The position numbers and the translations under genes were made by a program. A stretch of DNA of 64,000 bases from a virus. The stretch lies in IMG/VR virus record IMGVR_UViG_3300010160_000003, positions 36,391 to 100,390 of that record; one strand, given 5' to 3'. Below are positions 31,212 to 42,800 of this stretch, in pieces. Below the pieces are notes generated by a model. It saw only the letters and a list, made by a program, of their open reading frames with translations, was not told where the DNA came from and made no database searches. Position 1 is the first letter of the stretch, and each line of letters begins with the position of its first letter.

Positions 31212-31708
31212 GACGTAGTTGCTCCAAATTCCGCTTCATATATTGTACCATTTAAAGATATTTCAACCTCAAGTAGTTCATCTTTGTTTATATTAATACT
31301 TTCAATAATTAAGTCTCCAGTTGTTTCATCAAAATATATGTTTGAACCATTGAGACCATTGCCTTCTTCTGGTACTTTTTCTTCAAACTTTATAGCAAAA
31401 TTAGCAAAATACTTGTCAGAGGTTGCCTGCAATCCAAGAATATTATTTGGGTTATATCTTTGTTGAATAAGACCAAGGTTTTTAATTGGGGTATAAGATA
31501 TTTGTTGTCCATTAATAATGTCATTTCTAGTAATATTTATTAATTCATGCCCTCCAATATCTTCAAAAATTAAATCAGCCATTATTTCAACAGACATAGA
31601 ATCATTATTAAATAAAACTGTATCTATTGGTGCTGTTTTTACTGGATTTACAGGTGCTTGATTTGAAGCAGATGCGTTAGATGGTGTATCTGGAGTTGCT
31701 GATACCAT
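31208..31708 (-). CDS. Structural protein, unknown (tail module)
   Basis: The 166-residue product has a Pro/Ser/Asn-rich N-terminus (PDTPSNASASNQAPVNPV) and a beta-rich rest with SIELNGTIYEAEF-like strands near the end. No family was recognised. It lies between the 1502-residue tail protein and a minor tail protein, and is in the same reading chain, so a baseplate or tip role is inferred. Confidence 0.55.
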   Translation of the reverse strand: MVSATPDTPSNASASNQAPVNPVKTAPIDTVLFNNDSMSVEIMADLIFEDIGGHELINITRNDIINGQQISYTPIKNLGLIQQRYNPNNILGLQATSDKYFANFAIKFEEKVPEEGNGLNGSNIYFDETTGDLIIESININKDELLEVEISLNGTIYEAEFGATTS

Positions 31709-31710
31709 TG

Positions 31711-34700
31711 TTATACCTCACTTAAATAAACTGTCATGCTTGGTCCAGAAATAGACCTAGCGTATTCTATATTATAAATAACAAACCTTGAAAGATCGGA
31801 TGTAATTAAATCAAGTCCTGTTGAATCTTTATAATCTACTGTTACAATATCTCCAAGTTGAAGAGTTGGTATGCTAAATAAATTAATACCAATAGATTTT
31901 TTAGGAATCATAACTTTATTTATAATCCAGTTCATCATTGCTTCTGCATCATCTTGTGTTTGTATGTATGTACTGTCAATACTAAATTCATTTTTACCAT
32001 ATGTTAATCTACTTAGTTTAATTTCATCATATCTTGATTTTTCAACTAAAGGAGAATATGTAAGAACGCTGCCTACTAACTCTGGGTCTGATAAATTACC
32101 ACGTTTTTTAAAGAACTCATCTACTGTTAATTCATGAGTTGTGTTTTGTGTAAAAGTAATTCCCTGGATTCTTAAAAAATTTCCAGTTGTTTCATCTAAG
32201 TTTAATGCTTTGTCTGTTGAATTAAAGATTAAAAATTCAGCACCGTAAGAATTTGCATAAAAACCTGATGTTGTATATCCTTTTATATTATTAAATGTTG
32301 GTGAAAGTTGTGCATAAAGTGCTGGATAGGCACGATCATATTTAATGTCAAAATAAGCACATTCACGCATGATTGAGCCAAATTCTTCAAAATACATATT
32401 ATAGTTTGGTGGCTGTTGAGAACTTATGCCAGACAAATAAGTTGATTGAACAACTCCACTCATAGCATATTTCCTAAACGATTCACTCACATCAATTTTA
32501 GAATTACCAAATGCATTAAATAAAGTTTCTCCTATAGTAAAAGATGTATCTTTACTATAATTTTTTGATAAAGCATAGATGTTTTCAAACATGCACTTAG
32601 ATGACCCACGAACAAATAAAGCCATGTTGTTGTATACGGGAAGCGGATCTGGATCATCTACAATCTTAATAAGTTGATTGTTTATATATAAATAAAATCT
32701 TCTTGTTTTTCCAATATCTTCATATTCTACTGATAAATCATAAACAGTTGAATTTTCTTCACCAGCCATTCTTTGTTGTCCAGAAAACTTACCATCATCT
32801 ACAAGTATTTTTGATAAACCACCCCAGAGTTTAACTGGTATTGCATCTGTGTTGCTAGAGTCTTTTTTAACTTTATAGAAAATAACATTATTAATTGAAA
32901 ACTCTGCTTCATTATTGTCATTTAACTTTAAATAAGAAGTAATATTATCTTCGCTTAGTGCAACTATTTCAAAATAATATCCGTTATTTGTTACTGGGTT
33001 TAACAAAATTGCAAGACCTCCAGAGCCTCCGCTAATATTTATGTTTTCGTCTGGCTTACTTCCACTAACCTGATAATAAGGAACGCTACCATTTGCGGTT
33101 TGACTTCTTGCAATAGTGTTTTCAATTTTTCCTATAATCCTCATTCTTGTGCCAAAATGCCTGTATGCGTTGTTTAAACTTTTATAAACATATGAAACAA
33201 AGTTAAGTGGTGTTTCAGGAGTTTTAAATCCTGGTCCATTAAAGACTAATGCAGAAGATTGAATTGTTCCAGTTTGAGTTGATGGTAAACTGTTAATTTC
33301 AGTATCTGTTAAGTTGCTTGTTGTCATAAAGTTTTTAATTATACTATTTCTTGTTGACTGCTTAGCAATTACATTACTCACTCCAGCAGCCCCTACTGTT
33401 GTTGCTGGCAAGGTTAAGGTTACATCTTCATCTAACTGGGTTGTAAAAAGGTCTTGAGTTTTCATGTCAATGCCACGTACATTATCGTTATTTGTCCAAT
33501 AAGTATTAATTCCAGCATAGTGAGCAGTTATTGTTGTTCCAAATTGACCTCGTCCATGATTCATAACTGCTCCATTTTGGAGTCTAGTTATACCATTAAC
33601 TGTTTCATAGTATGGAGTTGAGTATATTCTTACCAGTCCCGTTGGATATATTTTTCCATTAAATGGGAGAGATGCAAAATATTTTTGATATTCTTGGTTG
33701 CTGCTAATCCACACATTGCTTGAGCCTTGAACATGAGTTGTTTTCCATGCACCAATTATTTTATCCGCTTGGGTTTGAACAATTGCTCTAGACTTTACCT
33801 GTGTATTTAGGTCTGCTATAACTGTTGCTGGTGCAAGTTTTCCTGGCTCAACAAAATATTGCTTTTTATAATTTGGAGTACCGTCAGAGTTTTTGTCATA
33901 CCATAATGCAATAGTAAGACTAAACTCTGCTGCATCGTATCTAATAATTTCACCATTAGAATACAAGTATCCATTATATCTTGTTAACCAATAAATGTTT
34001 TCTCCAAGATCCATTATGTTATTTATTAAAACATTCTTTGAAACTGTTGGTGGTTCAGCAACAATATTTGAGTTTAAGGGCATAGCACCAAGCACATAAC
34101 TTCCTTGTTTTGATGCTAGTTCATTTATTGTTTTTGTTGAATCTGTTCCTGCAACTTCCCATAAAAGTGATGGTTTATATATCCATGTTTTTTCTTTATC
34201 AATCATACTTGATTGTTTTATTGATCCATAAGATCTTTGAATATATCTTGTTGTGTAGTTAATCTTTCCATCATTATAAACTTTTTTATCTTGTGATGCA
34301 ATAGATAAAATATTTGGAAGATTTCCAGATGTTGAATTTTCTATGACTCCAGAATCTGTTTGATTATTTGATCCCGAAACAACAAAGTCTGTTGCTCTTT
34401 GTGTTAAAGTAGGCATTAGATAGTCTTTGCTCATTACTACAAAGTTATTATACTCATCAAAAAACATTGCAGTTTGTGTTGATACTGCTAGTTGATTTAA
34501 AACTTCTGCAACATTTTGATCTGGTGCAATAAAGAAATATGGAATTATTGGATCATTTTCTCCATCAACTCTTTTAAATGTATAGTTACTAAATCCAATA
34601 TAGTCAAGTAAAAGAGAAATCGCATAACTTAAAGATGTTTGAGTTGTTAAAAGTCTTGGGGCAGGCATTGACTCTAGGAAAAAATAAAAATCTCTTAACT

Positions 34701-36219
34701 CTAAAGAAATGGTTCCTGCAGTAACATCTGCCTGTGGGAATCCTTCTGAGTATAATGTTTTAATAGGAACTGAATATTCATCTCCATCAACATTAAAAAT
34801 TGATTCATAAAAAAGAAATTTAATATTTTTTCTAATATAATCAGAAACAATACTTAAAGTGTTGTTTTCATTAAAAGCCTGATCATCATCGAATAAAGAT
34901 AGTGATCCAGTTGATGCAAGCAGTTGTCCTACTGGCAAAGAAGTTGTACCAATATCCGATAAAATCTTTTTTATATTAAAATTAATAACCTTGTTTGAAA
35001 TATCTACAACAAGTCTAGGTGACATTTCAATTAAATCAAAAGTAGAATCAAACTTATTCATTGTTTCTACAACAATTCTAATACCACGAACATAAGAAAA
35101 CTCTCTGTATGTAGTTAAATTATTTGCATCATTTGTAAAAAAGTCTGGACTTGTAAGATCTGTAACAAGACTTGTTGAACTATTCAATATTCCAGATCCA
35201 AGTATCCAACCATATTCTGGAGTAAATGTATCATATTCGCTATTTGCTGTATTCCAAATATAAAATAAGCCTCGCTCATTTTCATTTTCAATAACAAGGT
35301 AAGCATAGCCATCAAGTGATTCATCTGGAAGGAGTGTACTAGATGTTATTTTTTCTGCAAACTCAAACTTTGCTTTGTACTCTTCTGGAATTTGTAAGCC
35401 ATACTCTAATTCAACATATCCATCCTCTGGAATAATGGCTGTGCCATCATCTCTAATAGAGTTTTCATTAAATGAATAAGCATCAGTCCAATTATTTTCA
35501 TTTAAATATTGTATCTTCCATCTAACGGGAGTTGTTTTATTTGTTGTCCCGTAAAGTGGATCTGCCAATGTTCCAGACTGAGTTGTAAAATTTCCAAGAT
35601 CTACAGTTCCAACATTTGTTTGCATTTTTACAATAAGTCTATTTGCTGGAACAGTTTTTTTATAAACCACAAAAGGGGCTGTATCATCAATATAATTAAG
35701 AGAGTTTGATATATTTTTTGCAACTCCTCTTTCAATATTATCTTCAGTTCTAAAAGATGACCAATATTTAAACTCGTCATATCGTGATGGCATATAATAT
35801 CTTGGTCTAAGAGTCATTGATGCACCAGAGTTTGATATATATTTTCTATTAAAATATGATGCTTTGTTAATTCCAGATCTTGGTCTAAATGGTTTTACGC
35901 AATCCTCTAAAGAATAAAGCATCTTAACTTTTTCTTTAATTGAGGTAAAAAGTTGTGGTACTTCTAAATTTGTATATCCACCATCAATAACAACATCTGC
36001 ATCTGTTGCACCAGTATAATAATTCCCAGCATCTAAATTATCAAAAGTCAAAGGAAGTGTGCGAAACTGAACATTTGATCCTAGTGGTCTATATCTATAG
36101 TTACCTAGTTTATAAATGTTATCTGGCATATTCATATTCCATTCAGCCAAGACTAATGACTGAAGGCTTATGGTTGACGATGTTTCTAGGTGTGTCTTTA
36201 ATACATCACTTACAAACAT
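31711..36219 (-). CDS. Large tail-tip protein with LamG-like domain (1502 aa)
   Basis: This large tail protein follows the tape measure and distal tail protein in gene order, where tail-associated lysin or central-tip proteins lie. A concanavalin/LamG-like sandwich is seen at about residues 1030-1210, with RMRIIGKIENTIARSQTAN, GYYFEIVAL and RRFYLYINNQL. The N-terminal ~400 residues are like a tail-tip hub. The C-terminus has LQLGDIVTVDYKDSTGLDL, as in phage tail hub proteins. It may contact host glycans through LamG. No peptidase motif was seen. Confidence 0.65.
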   Translation of the reverse strand: MFVSDVLKTHLETSSTISLQSLVLAEWNMNMPDNIYKLGNYRYRPLGSNVQFRTLPLTFDNLDAGNYYTGATDADVVIDGGYTNLEVPQLFTSIKEKVKMLYSLEDCVKPFRPRSGINKASYFNRKYISNSGASMTLRPRYYMPSRYDEFKYWSSFRTEDNIERGVAKNISNSLNYIDDTAPFVVYKKTVPANRLIVKMQTNVGTVDLGNFTTQSGTLADPLYGTTNKTTPVRWKIQYLNENNWTDAYSFNENSIRDDGTAIIPEDGYVELEYGLQIPEEYKAKFEFAEKITSSTLLPDESLDGYAYLVIENENERGLFYIWNTANSEYDTFTPEYGWILGSGILNSSTSLVTDLTSPDFFTNDANNLTTYREFSYVRGIRIVVETMNKFDSTFDLIEMSPRLVVDISNKVINFNIKKILSDIGTTSLPVGQLLASTGSLSLFDDDQAFNENNTLSIVSDYIRKNIKFLFYESIFNVDGDEYSVPIKTLYSEGFPQADVTAGTISLELRDFYFFLESMPAPRLLTTQTSLSYAISLLLDYIGFSNYTFKRVDGENDPIIPYFFIAPDQNVAEVLNQLAVSTQTAMFFDEYNNFVVMSKDYLMPTLTQRATDFVVSGSNNQTDSGVIENSTSGNLPNILSIASQDKKVYNDGKINYTTRYIQRSYGSIKQSSMIDKEKTWIYKPSLLWEVAGTDSTKTINELASKQGSYVLGAMPLNSNIVAEPPTVSKNVLINNIMDLGENIYWLTRYNGYLYSNGEIIRYDAAEFSLTIALWYDKNSDGTPNYKKQYFVEPGKLAPATVIADLNTQVKSRAIVQTQADKIIGAWKTTHVQGSSNVWISSNQEYQKYFASLPFNGKIYPTGLVRIYSTPYYETVNGITRLQNGAVMNHGRGQFGTTITAHYAGINTYWTNNDNVRGIDMKTQDLFTTQLDEDVTLTLPATTVGAAGVSNVIAKQSTRNSIIKNFMTTSNLTDTEINSLPSTQTGTIQSSALVFNGPGFKTPETPLNFVSYVYKSLNNAYRHFGTRMRIIGKIENTIARSQTANGSVPYYQVSGSKPDENINISGGSGGLAILLNPVTNNGYYFEIVALSEDNITSYLKLNDNNEAEFSINNVIFYKVKKDSSNTDAIPVKLWGGLSKILVDDGKFSGQQRMAGEENSTVYDLSVEYEDIGKTRRFYLYINNQLIKIVDDPDPLPVYNNMALFVRGSSKCMFENIYALSKNYSKDTSFTIGETLFNAFGNSKIDVSESFRKYAMSGVVQSTYLSGISSQQPPNYNMYFEEFGSIMRECAYFDIKYDRAYPALYAQLSPTFNNIKGYTTSGFYANSYGAEFLIFNSTDKALNLDETTGNFLRIQGITFTQNTTHELTVDEFFKKRGNLSDPELVGSVLTYSPLVEKSRYDEIKLSRLTYGKNEFSIDSTYIQTQDDAEAMMNWIINKVMIPKKSIGINLFSIPTLQLGDIVTVDYKDSTGLDLITSDLSRFVIYNIEYARSISGPSMTVYLSEV

Positions 36220-36855
36220 TTATACCTCTTCCAGTGTTACCGAAATATTCCAAAGATCGTGGTTTGCTCCACCACGTTTTACAACAGAATAATTAAAATC
36301 TGCAATATAAACCTGCATGATTTGATTGTATTGTGCAAGATGTCCATAGTCTGCATCAGCCTTGCCAAAATTTGAATACTTGTCGTATGCCATAAACATC
36401 CAAAAAGGGCCTGTATGGTTTTCATACCAGTCAAGTATTTCTACTCCGCCTGCTCCACCATCTACTGTAAACTCTCCAGTTGTATTTTTTTCAGGGGACA
36501 AACCAGTAGATAAAAACCCTGCATCTTGATAGTATCCTCTTGATGGCAAGTTATTCCATGAAACAGACATTGTTAGTTTATCTGCTATGTGATATGAACG
36601 CATACGTCCATTAATGGTTCTTTGTCTTTGTTCTATTCTTGTGGGTGTAAAACTTAGTTCCCCCCGATTATGGTCTGACAGAATCAAAAATTGATTAATT
36701 AAATCTGTATCTGTTGATGCATCAAAGTTGCCTTGTACTTCATAGCCAGTGGGCAGATATACCCCATTAGAGAGCGTACCAGGGTTCTCAGACCACAACA
36801 AAGCCTGGGGGCGTTCATACCTACGTCTACCTGTTAAATACGCTGCTGTGGCCAT
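36220..36855 (-). CDS. Distal tail protein-like (Dit-like)
   Basis: The 211-residue product follows the tape measure gene and precedes the large tip protein, the place of distal tail proteins in siphophages. It has SFTPTRIEQRQRTINGRMRS and WNISVTLEEV near the end, a Dit-like beta core. It probably forms the hexameric ring that joins the tail tube to the tip. It overlaps the tape measure by one base. The assignment is mainly by synteny. Confidence 0.6.
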   Translation of the reverse strand: MATAAYLTGRRRYERPQALLWSENPGTLSNGVYLPTGYEVQGNFDASTDTDLINQFLILSDHNRGELSFTPTRIEQRQRTINGRMRSYHIADKLTMSVSWNNLPSRGYYQDAGFLSTGLSPEKNTTGEFTVDGGAGGVEILDWYENHTGPFWMFMAYDKYSNFGKADADYGHLAQYNQIMQVYIADFNYSVVKRGGANHDLWNISVTLEEV

Positions 36856-39800
36856 TATGGTCTTTGTGTCCTAATTCTCTGTGAGTCAACTTGTCTAATT
36901 TGTGTCATAACGACTCTTGCAATATCTTGTGGATTTGCATCAGATTTAACGTTAACGCTTAGATTATAATTATACACCTTCTGGCCACTGTAGGATCCAT
37001 CATTTATAGACTTCATTTTATTAATACCATATGAGTCAACTGCATATTTGCTCATTATAAATTCACCAGGAGTTAACATTGCTGGAACTGTATCTGTTCC
37101 CTTTGCATACCCTCCTACAGCAAAATATTTAGGCATAACCATTCCACCCATATTCATTCTTTGTGGAGGTGCTGGTTCTGCTCTAGTAGTTTTTACTATT
37201 CCACCAGAAGCAAACACTGGTCGTGCTGGAGGTTTTGGCGTTGGCTTTGGCGTTGGAGTTGGTGAAGGCGTTGGAGTTGGTGAAGGCGTTGGAGTTGGTG
37301 AAGGCGTTGGAGTTGGTGAAGGCGTTGGTGAAGGCGTTGGGTTGCCTCGGTCTGGATTATTTGCACCTTCATCTGGATTATGGACTGCTCCATTACCTGT
37401 ATCGCCAGGAGGTGGTGTTGGTGTGGGAGTTGGTGTTGGTGTGGGAGTTGGTGTTGGTGTGGGAGTTGGTGTTGGTGTGGGAGTTGGTGTTGGTGTAGAT
37501 GAAACTGTTGCTAAATATTCATCATAAGACATTTGGTCTTCTGGTGGAAGAGTTGCTTGTAATTTATTCCACGCTGCTCTAGACATTGGCTTTTGTTTAT
37601 TTAAGAAGTTATCAAGTGCTGCACTAGCATTATTCCATCCATCTTTTGCATTTTCTGCAGGATCGGTTAAACTCTTATTAAATGTTAGTTCCTGACCAAT
37701 TAATTCAGCATAAGCAATTACTTGATCTTCTGTAAGTCCCCATTCTGTTGCAAGATCTGTAATTTCTTTAGTAGATAGGTCATCATCTAAAGTTGCAGCA
37801 ACAAATGCAGCATACTTCGCTACTTCGTCATATGGCACTCCCCATTTTTTTGCAAGTGCTTCAATTTGTACAGGAGATAATTCCGTACCTAAAGTAGTAG
37901 TAACAAATGAAGCATATTTCAGAACTTCACTTTCTGTAAGATTCCATGTTGCTCCAAGTTTTGTAATCTCTGCACTAGATAGACCTTTACTTAAAATAGC
38001 AGTAACAAATGCAGCATACTGCTCTGCCTCAGTTTTTGGTACTCCCCAGGCTTCTCCAAGTTTTGCAATCTGTACAGGAGATAATTCCGTACCTAAAGTA
38101 GTAGTAACAAATGAAGCATATTTCAGAACTTCACTTTCTGTAAGATTCCATGTTGCTCCAAGTTTTGTAATCTCTGCACTAGATAGACCTTGACTTAAAA
38201 TAGCAGTAACAAATGCAGCATACTTCGCTGCCTCAGTTTTTGGTACTCCCCATGCTATTCCAAGGTTTGTAATCTGTTGATCAGATAAAGTTCTTCTATT
38301 AAGTTCTAAATAACCCTCAAGATATTGTCTTGCTTGGCTTTGGCTTATTCCCCAGGCTGTGGCAAGTGCTACAACGTCTGCATCTGATATGGCTCCATCT
38401 TTAATTGCCTTTTGAATAAGCGCATATGAGGCTGCTCCTACTGTTGCAAAATCTATTGATAGTTTAAGAAGATCAAACTGTGTAATAATTTCTGCTCCAA
38501 AGATTGCAGCCTTTACTAATAAATCTTGAAAAGCAATAGTTGCAACTTCTGATTCTGCAATTTTTCCTGAAACCTCTGCCCATTGAACCTTTAGATCATT
38601 AAGATATTGCAAATCTCTTGCTTGATTATCTTGAATTACTTTTAGTTTTCCTTGCTCTATCACAAGAAGTGCTTGTGCAGAAGATAACTCTTTATTTGCA
38701 GTAAAAAGATTTAATTCTTTAGCATCACCAATACCATTTGTAATATTATAAATTCTATCTTCAAGATCACGGATATCTAGTAGTATTGCTTTTCTTGCAT
38801 CTTCAAGAGGTTTAATGTTATATTTTTTAATTGTAGCAATTTTTGCTTCAATTGCTTCTCTACCCTCTTCAAGGTCATAGATGTCTTGAGTTATTTGAAA
38901 TTGGGCTTCTTCAATTTGTAATCTGGTTAGACCATTAGCATTTCTTAAGTTTCCAAGTTCTTGTTCTTTTGCTATGTTTAGGGAGTCTCCAGTACCAGAT
39001 GCTGCCCCCTCTGATGCTGTAGATTGTATGTCTTGTGACATTTGTGCTGCTGCAGAAATATCTCCTTGTGATAGAGCATCTGCAAGAGATATTTTTTGTT
39101 TTTCTTGTGCAATTAAGTTTTGATTTAATTCAGAGATTTTACTTAATGCATCTTGTTGTACATCATACTTTTTATTAATTGCCTCTGCTGCATGATCAAT
39201 TATACTTAAATCATTTGATAGGTCAGAAGCCTTTTCTTGTGCGGCAGCAATTGGAATATCAAATGTTTCAGAAATTTGATCTTCATATTCTTTAATTTGA
39301 TCTTCAAAGATTCTTAATTGTCTTGTTACATCTGTTTCAATTTTTACTTGTTTTTCATCTATTTTTGATTGAATTTCATCAATTGTATGCTGAATATCCG
39401 AAACATTCTTTTGTGCTGCTTCAACTACTTTTTGTTTAGCCTCAATTTCTCTTTCTGCAGAAAGTATTGATCTAGCATATTTTCCTTCTACTGCTGTTTG
39501 TGCTTTTGAGAAGAAGTTGTTCATTTCACTTTCTACCTCAGATAATTTATCTTTAAAATGTTGTAGTGGATCTTGTACTTTTCCTAAATTTTCTTGAGCC
39601 TTTTTTAACTCTCTAAATTTTGCAATTAAAGCATCTAGTTCTGGTCCTGGGGCTGCAGCACTTAATGATAAAGCAAAATTTGCATCTGATAACATTTCAA
39701 TTGCTTCTTTAGCAGTTACTCCTGCTGAAGTTAATTCTTTAAATTTGGATTTTTGTTTTTCAATACCAGCAATTGTTACAACTGCAGAACTTTGGAATGC

Positions 39801-42800
39801 TCCAATAACTGCTTCTTTGTATCCTCTTGCTGCTGCAAACCCATCAGTGGTTAGGTTAACAAACTTTTTATTTAACCTATCTACAGAAACATATCCCTTT
39901 TTAACGGCTTCATCTAGTCCACCAACAAAATTAATGAAATCTTCATTTTGACCAAGGTTTGATAGTTCCTGGTTAAGACCTTCAAAGATTTTGATATCTT
40001 GCTTCTCTCCAAGAATTCTTCTAAGTTCAAGCAATCCACCTTCTGCATTAATGGACGCATCTCTTGTTAATTTTAATTGAAGAAGTAAGTCATTTAGGTT
40101 AGTATCTATTGGTTTTACTTCTGCGACTGTTGGTGTTTTAACAACTTTACCGCTACCATCAACAACTGGGTCTCCTGTATATGTTCTTGTTTTTTTACCA
40201 GCAATTTCTGCTATCTGTTGATCTAATGTTTTTGTCTTACCTGATTTATCTTTAGTAATATTATTAGTCTCAAGAAATTTATTTCTTTTTATTGATGCTT
40301 GACGGGAGCCTAGTTCGGATGGGCCGCTTTCTCCTATTTGTTCTTGAGCATAGTCTTGAATATATTTTCTTTTTGCATTATCATCTTCAAACTCAACTGC
40401 GTAGATACTAATATATCTAGAAATTGTTTCTTTTTTAAATTCATCTGGTAATGCAGCAAAATCTTTATATTGTTTTGTTAGTTGTTCAAGGTTTGCAATT
40501 GATGAACTGTCTTTGTGGTCTTCTATAAACTTTGAAAGAATTTCTTTAGTTATTGGAGTTTTAATGCTATCAACTTGATCAAGAAGTGCAGAAAGTTCTA
40601 ATAATTTTTTATTATTCTGTTTAGTTAATCCTGTTAGTGCAACCTCAAGATTAATTTCACTTCCATCCATTGATTGTAAAAGGGCAATTGCTTTTCCTGT
40701 TTTATCAAATTCTGCTGGTTTCATTTTAATCATGTCAATAACTAACTTAGTGGATAATTTTTTATCTGATACTCCTCCAAGTAATTGTGTTATCTCTGAT
40801 ATTTTTGCAATACCGTGAGTTTTTACTCCAAGTTCAAGGTTTGAATCTAATTCTCCTAATTTACCAGCAAAAAGGTCCATCATTGCAGTTGTCTGTTCAG
40901 GATTTAATTGTCCGCTTGCCATCATTAAGTTCATTTTTACTTCAAAGTTTTGAGCCTTTGCTGAAGTTTCAAATCCTGCTTTTGAGTATTGTGATGTTGA
41001 AGTTCCAAATCCAATATCACTTAGTTTAGCCAGTTTGCTTTGAACGGTATTGGCCTGTGTAGCAAATAAGGTATCCTTATATCTATCTTTTACTTGACCT
41101 TTTAATGAATCAAAATATGCACTTTTACTAGAATTCATATGCATTAAATTTGCTATATCAACTGCCCCTTTATTGCCACCTAAGAATGAAGGGAAAGATT
41201 CTTTTGGATTATTAAGTGCTGGATTTTTTGCATTCTTAAACTGTTTCATTGCAAGATTAAGAGATTGTGCAGTTCTAGCATTTGTCTTTTCTGTATCAAT
41301 TCCTTGCTGCACAGTTAAACCAGCAATTTTTTCTTGTATCTCTAACTGTTTTTCTTTATTAGACGTTATTAAAATTTCTTTTGATAAAGACTCAATTTGC
41401 TTTTGTGTTATTTGGTATATAGCATCTGCTTGGGCTTGAGCAAGAGCAAGGTTTTGTACACCATATGAAGCCAGTTGTGCTGCTGCAGCATTATCCTTAA
41501 TGCCACCTGAAACAATATTTTTACCTGCTTGCTCTGCAGTATCAATTAAGTTCATTCTAACCTTAATTGGGTTTTTAAGAATATCGCTTCCATCTGGTCC
41601 GACTAACATTCTTAACTGTCCCTCAACATTTGCGGTAAATGTCTTATCCCCTAGATTAGTTCCAATTTGATCACCAATACTATTTGCTTGCTCTGCAGTA
41701 AGGATTCCATCTGAAATATATGCTGCTAATTGCAAAGATAATTCTTTTGCTGCTGCTGCTGCACCATTTTTTTCTATGCTTGTAAATACGCCAGCATTGA
41801 CTGTTTTTCCAACTTCACTCTTTAGGAAGGTATCTCCAAATCCGCTTCCTTGTCTGTTATAGTCATTATAAGATTGAAGAGATCCCGCTTCTTTTTTCTT
41901 TGCAGTTAATTGAGATGCACCAACTGTATCAGTTAATACACTTATCTCTTCCATTTTCTTTGTTGTTGCAGAAATAGATGCAACATACTGTCCTTGCCTT
42001 ATAGCAGCATCTTTTTGCATTTTTTGATAAATTAACATTCCTGCACCAACTGCAACAACTGAAGCAGCAAGAATTGAAAATGTACTAGTTAGCATTGGTA
42101 AAATTCCAAGTAAGGCTGAGGCTGCAAATAGACCAGTTGTTACCTTTTCATTTCCACCAGTCATAGCACTTGCCATTCCTAGTCCACCCAATGCACCAGA
42201 GCCCATTGCTGCTTTCCCACCCATACCCTGTTTTGGTGTTTTTTCTGCTAAAGGAGCATCTGCTTTTCCTGGAATTCTGTATGTAACTTTTGGTGTTTGA
42301 ACAACTTTCTTTCCTTTTGGAATAGTAGTAATTATTGTATCTTTTGGACTTCCGCTTGAAGATTTAACATTTACAGGTTTCTTTTTTCCTTTTATTGGTG
42401 TTACCTTTTTAGTTTTTTTATCTTGTAAAGATTCATCCTTTGTTACCAAAACAGCAGAATGCATTTTATGGAATTCTCTCCAGTCAACCTTTCTTGCTTC
42501 TTCAAGTCTATTTATCATTGCTTGATACATTGATTTTTCTTCTGCATTTAAAGTCCAACTTGAAACAAGGTTTTTAAGTTTTGGAAGTGTTTTATCAATT
42601 TCAGAAATCATAGATGAGTTATAAGCATCAGGCGTCATATTTTTTGGAATATCCATTGTTGATTCAGCAAAGAATCTTTTTGCTCCACCATTAACACCAA
42701 GTAAATTAATTCTTGCTTGTTCTGCCATAGACTTCATATTTGTTGAGAATTCTCTCTTCCCAGATGCTTTATCAAACACTCCTGCAGTTCCTACATCTGC

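Noticed and set aside
37048-37527. Plus-strand Gly-Val-rich ORF
   Set aside because: It is the reverse reading of the Pro-Thr microsatellites in the tape measure, with no ribosome site.
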